5,409 nucleotides of DNA from Planctomycetaceae bacterium (GTDB taxonomy: Bacteria > Planctomycetota > Planctomycetia > Pirellulales > Pirellulaceae), in NCBI GenBank assembly GCA_007695205.1, contig REEF01000615.1:1-5409 (forward strand). Reading direction: 5' to 3'. Positions within the stretch are counted from its first letter, which is position 1; each line of letters begins with the position of its first letter. Below, piece after piece: positions 1-5,409 of the stretch. The notes beneath the pieces are model-generated. The model had not been told where the DNA came from, did no database searches, and saw only the letters and a list, made by a program, of their open reading frames with translations. A program made the position numbers and the translations under genes.

Positions 1-2
1 AA

Positions 3-428
3 GCGGCTCAATCGCCATTCGGTAACGCCCCGTGGCAAGCCTCCTGGACCACGACGGTGGCGATCCTGTGGGGTGGAGCGATCTCCTCGTGCCTGTACTG
101 CGCCTGGCTGTTGACCAGGAACAACACTTGGCGGAATTTCGCGGCGCCCGGAGCCGGGTCGGTGCTGCTGATCGCCTTGCTGATGGCCTTGCTTCACAAC
201 GGGGCCATTTATCTGTTCAACCTGGGCTTCCCGCGGCTGGGCGATCTAGGCGTTCCGGTGGGTTATCCCACATTCATGTCGCTGGCCATCATCGTGGGCA
301 ACGTTCACGGGTTCCGCACCGGGGAATGGACGGGCGCCAGCCGCCAGAGCATCGCGTGGGTCCTCTTCGGAATCGCTGCCCTGATCGCAGGTGTCTTTGT
401 CCTGGCCGCGGGCAACGCCATGAGCTGA
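3..428 (+). CDS. rhaT: RhaT-family L-rhamnose/proton symporter, C-terminal part (5' end outside window)
   Basis: This is the last 141 residues of an inner-membrane sugar transporter; the frame is open from the window edge, so the true start lies upstream. The GTG at position 57 is only an internal codon. Four hydrophobic segments are visible at about residues 17-38, 52-73, 83-103 and 116-137 of the fragment. The pattern matches my memory of the C-terminal half of E. coli RhaT (about 344 residues, ten helices). A WGGAISSCLYC segment parallels the GGGAIINLGFCF region, and a GEWTGASRQS loop before the last helix parallels KEWNNAGRRP. Family members import L-rhamnose with a proton; the substrate here is inferred from family only. 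The gene ends with TGA and converges with the acidic protein gene 89 bp away. A related drug/metabolite-type transporter is the main alternative. Confidence 0.78.
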   Translation, partial: AAQSPFGNAPWQASWTTTVAILWGGAISSCLYCAWLLTRNNTWRNFAAPGAGSVLLIALLMALLHNGAIYLFNLGFPRLGDLGVPVGYPTFMSLAIIVGNVHGFRTGEWTGASRQSIAWVLFGIAALIAGVFVLAAGNAMS

Positions 429-517
429 CTCGGAAGGCGAGCGAAAAGGTTCCGCCTGGGGCATGGTCGGGAAACGAGTTTGGGAAATGGGGCTGGCGGT
501 GAAGGACACGACCGTGA
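429..517. other. Convergent intergenic gap
   Basis: These 89 bp separate two convergent stop codons. I looked for a bidirectional terminator and found only weak pairing (AGGCG with CGCCT around 436-459) with a long loop and no T-run. No gene is apparent. Confidence 0.5.
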
Positions 518-1159
518 TCAGGCATCCTCCGTCATGCTCCTCAACTCGTCCAGTAACCGTTCAGCCTCGGCGTCTTTGGGATCGTGGGGGATCGCGACGA
601 AGTAGTCGTCCTGGATCCCCAGTTCTTGCTTGACGTGGCGCGCCACCTCCGGGGGTGCGTCCGGATGGTCTACCAGCTCCCAGTCCTGGTCCCACAGTAC
701 GCGGTCTTCCAGGCACAAGATCAGCAAGTCCCACTCGTCGAAATCCGTCTCGTCCGCTTCCGGCACGTTTTCGAAACCCACCTGCCGTCCCGCGGCAATC
801 GCCAGTTCACGCCAACTTGGCTCCTCCGGCAATTCGCCGAATCCAAGGTCCGCGACATCATCATCGTCGGTATTGTCCAATTCCCACATGATCATACCAC
901 GAACCTGCCGGTAGACACTGGCCACAGCGCCCTCGATCACGGCCGTCAACACCGGCGGCGGTTCGTCCTCGTTCAGCAGGGCGCGGGCCACGGCGTGGTA
1001 CGTCGCGATCTTCTGGTTCCGTGTCAAATCCTCAAGAACCTGGATGTCGGTCAACAGTTCGTCGCACACCAGTTCATCGACGAGCATGCTCAACGAATCG
1101 ATAAATAGTTGCCGCTCGGCTCCCTGCAGGACGCGGATTCCGTCGGGGGTATTGTACAT
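518..1159 (-). CDS. Acidic hypothetical protein, 213 aa
   Basis: I do not recognise this protein. I chose the ATG at 1159 (protein begins MYNTPDGIRV). The frame stays open to 1270, but the extra 37 residues are arginine- and alanine-rich and are translated from the palindromic intergenic element, so they are unlikely to be real. Only a weak GGAA lies upstream, 11-14 nt before the ATG. Residues 14-65 look helical, with alternating hydrophobic and acidic positions (for example DSLSMLVDELVCDELLTDIQ). Residues 70-95 are a second, more hydrophobic helical stretch. From residue 95 on the protein is strongly acidic (NTDDDDVAD, EADETDFDEWD) with several tryptophans and a cysteine near 149. The end (residues 194-213) is a charged helix. 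No signal peptide or membrane segment is visible, so it is probably cytosolic. It is co-oriented with the large gene but 182 bp downstream of it, so co-transcription is uncertain. Coherent amino-acid composition and the absence of an alternative on the other strand support it as a real gene. Confidence 0.75.
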   Translation of the reverse strand: MYNTPDGIRVLQGAERQLFIDSLSMLVDELVCDELLTDIQVLEDLTRNQKIATYHAVARALLNEDEPPPVLTAVIEGAVASVYRQVRGMIMWELDNTDDDDVADLGFGELPEEPSWRELAIAAGRQVGFENVPEADETDFDEWDLLILCLEDRVLWDQDWELVDHPDAPPEVARHVKQELGIQDDYFVAIPHDPKDAEAERLLDELRSMTEDA

Positions 1160-1198
1160 GGCGAAGATGGTTCCATGGGCTAGAGTCTTCAGTCGTAG

Positions 1199-1221
1199 GA
1201 TGCACGCACCGTGCGCGCATC
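1199..1221. repeat. Imperfect 23 bp palindrome
   Basis: The arms GATGCACGCAC (1199-1209) and GTGCGCGCATC (1211-1221) are reverse complements except for one position, around a single central base. The element sits between the acidic protein gene and the larger inverted repeat, 7 bp from the latter. It could be an operator-like site, part of a composite intergenic repeat, or a hairpin in the leader of the acidic protein mRNA. The sequence does not decide between these. Confidence 0.6.
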
Positions 1222-1228
1222 TTGCTTC

Positions 1229-1315
1229 GTTTAACCGCGACCCAGCGGGGAGCGCCGGGCGTCGAGGCACAGTGAGTGCGTAGGCCGCACGCTCCCCGCT
1301 GGGTCGCGGTTAAAC
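1229..1315. repeat. 87 bp palindromic intergenic element with perfect 26 bp arms
   Basis: The left arm (1229-1254, starting GTTTAACCGCGACCC) and right arm (1290-1315, ending GGGTCGCGGTTAAAC) are exact reverse complements over 26 bp. The 35 bp centre (1255-1289) holds a small inner hairpin, GCAC-AGTGA-GTGC (1267-1279), and partial CGG/CCG pairing. The RNA from either strand would form a long, very stable hairpin. It lies 26 bp beyond the stop of the 1334-residue gene and 69 bp before the start of the acidic gene. On the minus strand the hairpin is not followed by a T-run, so it is a poor classical terminator, although it could protect or end the upstream mRNA. No transposase and no clear target-site duplication are visible. 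I infer a REP- or MITE-like dispersed repeat of the host genome; copy number cannot be seen from this window. Confidence 0.85.
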
Positions 1316-1341
1316 AGTTTTGGTTTCGGCCGGAGGCTGCG

Positions 1342-4300
1342 TTAGGGATCATGACTGGAAACCGTGGTGGTCTTGACGACGACGCGGATGCTGGACGCGG
1401 CTTGTTCAACGAAATCGAGCGTGATCGGATGGGTTCCCGGTGCCAGGGTAGGCAGCGGTTCGGGTAACTGCCCCGTAGCGACTTGAGTTCCTTGCCCATC
1501 GAGGACATGCCATGTGGTCTGGTCGTGGCAGATCAGCCGCTGGCCCTGGATCAGCCGGACGGGGAAAGTCACCGGATCAGCGCCGATGGTCAACGTCGGC
1601 TGGTCCAGAAACGCCTCGGCGGCCGCGTCCTCCGCTGCATCGGTTGGCGGGACGATTTGAATCGCGGCGATCTCGATTTCCAGATTTGGCGGGGCACGAT
1701 CGATCTCGGTCGATTCGGCACGGCGAACGATGGTCCAGGCGTTATCGTCGCCATCGATTCGCGTGATGATTCGGGGGATGTCGTATTGGCGGTCCAAACG
1801 CTGCCATCGAATCTGCGAGTCGGCGCGACGCTGGCCGAAAGGTTGTCCCAGGCTGATCACCGTCACCTCGGCTCGAGCGCGCGAGCCTTCGGGCGGTTGG
1901 CAGTCGAATCGCAATCGGTTCTTTCCCGCAGCCAGTATCGGCACCGCATCTGCCTCGGGCCGGAAACGCCGGATCAACTCGCCCCGTTCATCGTACAGCA
2001 CGCAATCGTCGATGCTCTCCAGTTCGATGTAATGTCCCGATCGCAGGATGACGGGAAAGGTGATCGTGCTGCCGCCCACGTCCAGCGTGGGATGGAATAA
2101 TTCGATCGGGCGCACCGGCAGCGAGCGGATCGGGCTGACCAGGATATCGACCTGGCCCTGGGCTGGGATCTCGTTCAGCAGCAGATTGACCTGCGAAACA
2201 TGCCGTCGATCCACCGCGTTGCGGTACACCGCATGACTGCCTCCGGCGGCGCTGTACGGCCACTCGTAATCGGTCAGTCGCTGGGAATCGCGTTCGCGCA
2301 GCAGCAGTTCCACGTACCGCCAGCCGGTGAAGTCCAGGTCGATGTAATGATCCGAGATGCCTCCCAGATACTCGCGTGGCGTGCGGATCTGGACATTCAG
2401 CAAAGCGCCGCTTCCATCCCCTTTGACCCACAACCCCATCGCCTGGCCGGGCAGCATGCTGAAATACGGATGCTGGTAGACCGTACCGACCAGCGCCCAA
2501 GCGCCGCGAGGCGTCGGGCCGCGATTGGTCGCGTGGAATCGCAAGCTGTGGCCGCCCGCACGAACGTCTTCGGTTTCCAATTGGATCTGCACATCGACCC
2601 CCGCCGCACTGCTGCGATGGTTCAACGCGTCCAGATCGGTGAAGTCAGCCAGGACGGTCGCTTGAGGATCCTCGTAAGGAGCGACGCCGTACAGGGCCTC
2701 CAGTCGAGCGCGGAGCGGTTGAGCGGCAAAGGGATTGTCAACCGTCCAACGCTCGGAACCGTTGCCCATGGCGCTGATACGATGCTTGGCCATGTGGGTC
2801 GGAGTGAACTGCCAACGGCCGTCATGGTCCAACCGCAGGCGAAAATCCTGACCCGGTTGGCCCAGCGCCTGGACCGTCGCGTCATCAAAATAGCGGGCCA
2901 ATCGTAACCGCTCGTACCAACCCAGGATGGTGAACTTTTCTTCCATTCGTGCGTTCCAGGGTCGACTGGCGACGCTGACGCCTTGGATCGACATCGGCCC
3001 GTCGATGGACAGATTCTTCACGGCGAAGTATTCGAGTTCGTCGGGAAAGTGCCCGCGAGCGATTTCCGACGGCCCGCGCGGCGCCCACCAGCCCAATTGC
3101 GGTTCCAGCAGATCGCTCCTGCGAAAACGTGAAGCTTGCTCGATATGCTGGTCGTGGAATTGCTTCATCGCCCAGACGGGATGGTCCCAGGCACCCAAGC
3201 GAGAATGGAACCACCAGTTGTTGTGTCCCCACTCGCTGGCCTCGGTCACGCCGCCATGCAATCGTTGGAAGATGGCCCAGCGCATGGCATCGATTCCGTA
3301 TCGGCTGCGCATGCCTTCCGAACCGTCGAAATAGATCATCTCCATCCCGCACTCGTTGTACACACGAGCGATCCGGTCGGCCAACTCGTCAGCCAGCGGG
3401 CTCTTCGGGTCCGGATAGAATGCCAGGTAACGTTGTTGCAAATAATCGACGTCCGCGCCGATCGCGTGGTCGGCGGGCTTCGTCGCAAAAGCGCCTCGTT
3501 CGGCCTGAAGAAAGGCGTACGGCGCTTCGTACGAGATGGCAGCATAGCGGACCAGTTCGTTGCCGATCCGCAGCGCGTTGCCGTTGCCCGAATAGCTCCA
3601 GACCACGTCATGGTTCGGACCGGGCTTCTCGTTGACATAGATCGTGGTAGCGTCGGCGGAAAGCGGTTCCGCCAAGGTGTAGCGGTTGGCGGCGATCAGG
3701 TGTGGCGAGGGTACCGGAGTCACCCACGGATCGTTTGTACTGATGCAAGCCGTCAATGTGTGGATTCCCGGTTTCAGCCCGGCAGCGCGAATCCGCGCGG
3801 CGGTCGCTTTCAACTCTTCCAGCCCGCCGGGAAAATAGGTCTTTCGCGGTTCGTAATGGCCCAGCGATTCCCACCAGCCATGGAGATGGATATTGGTAAA
3901 GCCGCCGCGTCGCGCCAAATCGATCCACGCGTCCGTGTCCTTGGCAGCCAGGTCGGCGAACAGGTACGAACCTCGGTTTTCCTCCGCTCCCATCGCCCAA
4001 GGACCGCCCGCCCGCGACTTCGGTACCGCCTCGTTCTTTGCCATCGCGCGCAAGGCGGGGATCAAACATTCGCGCGGCCCGGCGACCAGACCGATACGGT
4101 GTCCGAGCAGACCGTGTTCGGACGTCGTCCAAGCGCGGAACCGTGGCGCCGATCCGTGGAACGAGGTATCGACCTCGATGCCCAAGCTGCGCAGACAGAC
4201 TCCCGAGTCATCGTCCGATGCCAAGCCGGCTCGAGGCCCAAGGTACTTGTCCGGTGCCGGGTCGAGTTGAAAGAAGAGAAACCGCTGGACTTCGGGCACG

Positions 4301-5346
4301 TCCAGCGCCGTGGCGGTCGCGGTCAGGTAGTGTTCATGAGCCTCGATCCGGATCGAGGCACTGCCGCTGCCATGGGGAAAGTCGGCGATCAGCAAGCCGT
4401 CTTCATGCCGCATCTGCCGAGCTTGCAAACGTCGTCCGGAGGTCTGCTCGACGGCCAGCACCGGGTGAGGCGCATCCAGCAGTTCGCGGCCGGTGCCCTT
4501 CTCTTGCAACGACAGCAGCATGCCATTGTCGCCCACGGTCAAGGTGGACCAACGGGTCTCGAAGCGAGCCAGTTCATTGGCATCATCCCGCGCGGGGCCC
4601 AGGTCTCGGTATTCCGAGCTTTCGCGTCCCGCCGGATCGGCCAGCACCCGCACTTGATCGCCTGTCAACGCTCGGCCGTAGATCCGCACATCGTCGACCA
4701 ATCCCTGGTGACTGGCCGCACCAGCCCAGCGACCCACGTGCATCGGTCCGCTGTGCCCGACGGGATAATCCCAGGTGGCCGAACCGACCTGCTTGCCATT
4801 GACGTAGGTGGTGATCTGCGGTTGTTCAAATACAGCGGCCAGGTGAACCCATTGCTTCATCGGCAGGTCAGCCAACAGCGGCGCGGACGTCTCGGTCCAC
4901 GCCTGGCCGGCCACCCCATGCCGATGACCCGGTCGGCCCATGCGGAACGCGCAGGTTTGGTTGTTGACAAAGATCAGGAATCCCCCGGGACTCCACGTCC
5001 CGCCCGTCAGGATATTCGGATACTGGCCGGTTCCTTCCCAGTAAACCCACACGGCCAGGCTGATCGCCCGGGCGCCGTCCAGTTCGGGCAGGGACGGCAG
5101 CGTGACATAGCTGTCCGAGCCGGTCAACCGGAGCGCATTGCCAAAGTCGCCCGTAACCCAGGACACGTTGTGCAATTGGGCCTCGCCCGCCGGGTCCACT
5201 TCGTTAGCCGACCACGTCCCGGCGCCTTCGTCAAACCGCCACCAGCCCAGCAGCCCTGGATCTGGTTCAGCGCCGCGGCCCTGGACCGTCCCCAGACAGA
5301 ACATGCCTCCGAGTACAACCGCCAACAACACCCATTTCGGCTTCAT
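1342..5346 (-). CDS. Secreted multidomain LamG / TIM-barrel putative glycoside hydrolase, 1334 aa
   Basis: This is a large exported protein, probably acting on carbohydrate outside the cytoplasm. The ATG at 5346 is supported by a strong ribosome binding site and an immediate signal peptide (residues 1-26: KPK, a hydrophobic core, then GRGA); there is no lipobox. Residues 32-237 form a LamG/concanavalin-like domain (GWWRFDEG; WVHLAAVF with YVNGKQVGS; VDDVRIYGRAL). Residues 256-445 are a beta-sandwich like those preceding clan GH-D barrels. Residues 450-830 look like a TIM barrel: GGFTNIHLHGWWE, then FPGGLEELK with AAGLKPGIHT, then MEMIYFDGSEGM. Asp674 sits where clan GH-D enzymes carry the nucleophile. 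Glu705, Asp721 and Glu748 are acid/base candidates. A beta module is inserted at 553-634. Residues 897-1075 resemble a carbohydrate-binding jelly roll. Two related beta domains follow (1086-1166 and 1250-1328). The exact family and substrate are not recognised; the catalytic assignment is inference. Confidence 0.85.
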   Translation of the reverse strand: MKPKWVLLAVVLGGMFCLGTVQGRGAEPDPGLLGWWRFDEGAGTWSANEVDPAGEAQLHNVSWVTGDFGNALRLTGSDSYVTLPSLPELDGARAISLAVWVYWEGTGQYPNILTGGTWSPGGFLIFVNNQTCAFRMGRPGHRHGVAGQAWTETSAPLLADLPMKQWVHLAAVFEQPQITTYVNGKQVGSATWDYPVGHSGPMHVGRWAGAASHQGLVDDVRIYGRALTGDQVRVLADPAGRESSEYRDLGPARDDANELARFETRWSTLTVGDNGMLLSLQEKGTGRELLDAPHPVLAVEQTSGRRLQARQMRHEDGLLIADFPHGSGSASIRIEAHEHYLTATATALDVPEVQRFLFFQLDPAPDKYLGPRAGLASDDDSGVCLRSLGIEVDTSFHGSAPRFRAWTTSEHGLLGHRIGLVAGPRECLIPALRAMAKNEAVPKSRAGGPWAMGAEENRGSYLFADLAAKDTDAWIDLARRGGFTNIHLHGWWESLGHYEPRKTYFPGGLEELKATAARIRAAGLKPGIHTLTACISTNDPWVTPVPSPHLIAANRYTLAEPLSADATTIYVNEKPGPNHDVVWSYSGNGNALRIGNELVRYAAISYEAPYAFLQAERGAFATKPADHAIGADVDYLQQRYLAFYPDPKSPLADELADRIARVYNECGMEMIYFDGSEGMRSRYGIDAMRWAIFQRLHGGVTEASEWGHNNWWFHSRLGAWDHPVWAMKQFHDQHIEQASRFRRSDLLEPQLGWWAPRGPSEIARGHFPDELEYFAVKNLSIDGPMSIQGVSVASRPWNARMEEKFTILGWYERLRLARYFDDATVQALGQPGQDFRLRLDHDGRWQFTPTHMAKHRISAMGNGSERWTVDNPFAAQPLRARLEALYGVAPYEDPQATVLADFTDLDALNHRSSAAGVDVQIQLETEDVRAGGHSLRFHATNRGPTPRGAWALVGTVYQHPYFSMLPGQAMGLWVKGDGSGALLNVQIRTPREYLGGISDHYIDLDFTGWRYVELLLRERDSQRLTDYEWPYSAAGGSHAVYRNAVDRRHVSQVNLLLNEIPAQGQVDILVSPIRSLPVRPIELFHPTLDVGGSTITFPVILRSGHYIELESIDDCVLYDERGELIRRFRPEADAVPILAAGKNRLRFDCQPPEGSRARAEVTVISLGQPFGQRRADSQIRWQRLDRQYDIPRIITRIDGDDNAWTIVRRAESTEIDRAPPNLEIEIAAIQIVPPTDAAEDAAAEAFLDQPTLTIGADPVTFPVRLIQGQRLICHDQTTWHVLDGQGTQVATGQLPEPLPTLAPGTHPITLDFVEQAASSIRVVVKTTTVSSHDP

Positions 5347-5353
5347 CGCAATT

Positions 5354-5360
5354 CTCCCTC
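5354..5360 (-). promoter_or_regulatory. Ribosome binding site of the 1334 aa gene
   Basis: On the minus strand GAGGGAG lies 7 nt before the ATG at 5346. It is a good Shine-Dalgarno match at normal spacing, and it fixes the start in agreement with the signal peptide that follows. Confidence 0.8.
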
Positions 5361-5363
5361 GTA

Positions 5364-5384
5364 GGACGGATTGGCAATCCGTCC
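5364..5384. repeat. Perfect 9 bp inverted repeat with 3 nt loop, just upstream of the ribosome binding site
   Basis: The arms GGACGGATT (5364-5372) and AATCCGTCC (5376-5384) pair perfectly around GGC. The element ends only 3 nt from the Shine-Dalgarno sequence of the large gene, so it probably lies in its leader RNA, where a hairpin could affect translation or mRNA stability. Read on the plus strand it translates as TDWQSV, a string I recall as a frequent artefact in planctomycete predicted proteins. I therefore infer a dispersed REP-like repeat rather than a gene-specific operator. Only 25 bp remain beyond it, so no promoter can be assigned. Confidence 0.75.
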
Positions 5385-5409
5385 AGCGTTGAGCGAGACA
5401 TTGATTGCA

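Noticed and set aside
32..502. Alternative frame over the transporter fragment
   Set aside because: It is Arg/Gly/His-rich and lacks hydrophobic segments, whereas frame 3 gives four membrane helices matching RhaT.
584..1108. 174-codon plus-strand frame over the acidic protein gene
   Set aside because: It is antisense to a better-supported gene, and its composition is typical of shadow translation (rich in His, Arg, Val and Gln).
1160..1270. 37-residue N-terminal extension of the acidic protein
   Set aside because: It would be translated from the palindromic repeat and spacer, its composition differs from the rest of the protein, and the ATG at 1159 gives a sensible start.
1229..1315. Insertion sequence or CRISPR interpretation of the inverted repeat
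   Set aside because: There is no transposase frame, no clear target duplication and no regularly spaced direct repeats.
1229..1320. Reading the 26 bp inverted repeat as a classical intrinsic terminator of the large gene
   Set aside because: On the minus strand the hairpin is followed by GAAGCAAG rather than a T-run. The only short T-run (TTTT at 1317-1320) is on the other side, for the strand with no gene there.
1276..1467. Short plus-strand open frame beginning in the inverted repeat
   Set aside because: It overlaps the repeat arm and the 3' end of the large gene, and has no plausible protein features.
3136..5364. A 742-codon open frame on the plus strand opposite the large gene
   Set aside because: It is fully antisense to a coherent multidomain protein. 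Its translation is rich in Arg, Gln, Gly and Val with no recognisable domain. Long antisense frames like this arise from GC-biased third positions of the real gene.

Overview
The window looks like a fragment of a GC-rich bacterial chromosome, most probably a planctomycete of the Pirellulales/Rhodopirellula type. Three things suggest this. There is a very large secreted LamG-plus-glycoside-hydrolase protein. There is a RhaT-type sugar transporter next to it. The intergenic DNA carries short palindromic elements of a kind I associate with planctomycete genomes, including one whose accidental translation reads TDWQSV. The taxonomic call is inference, because there is no rRNA or other marker gene.

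Layout from left to right. Positions 3-428 (+) hold the C-terminal 141 residues of a RhaT-family L-rhamnose/proton symporter, cut by the window edge. A convergent gap of 89 bp follows. Positions 518-1159 (-) encode a very acidic 213-residue protein that I do not recognise. Positions 1160-1341 are a 182 bp spacer largely filled by two palindromic elements: a 23 bp imperfect palindrome, and an 87 bp element with perfect 26 bp terminal arms. Positions 1342-5346 (-) encode a 1334-residue exported multidomain protein: signal peptide, LamG domain, beta-sandwich, TIM-barrel-like putative glycoside hydrolase with an inserted beta module, a carbohydrate-binding-like jelly roll, and two copies of a C-terminal beta domain. 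Positions 5347-5409 carry its ribosome binding site and a perfect 9 bp hairpin directly upstream of it.

How the genes could fit together. The large protein would act outside the cytoplasm on a polysaccharide or glycoconjugate, and a RhaT-type symporter could import a deoxysugar product. The two are not in one operon: they lie on opposite strands with another gene between them. The functional link is therefore only a neighbourhood hint. I saw no CRISPR array, tRNA, rRNA, transposase or phage gene. The most interesting material is the domain architecture of the 1334-residue protein and the palindromic elements around it.
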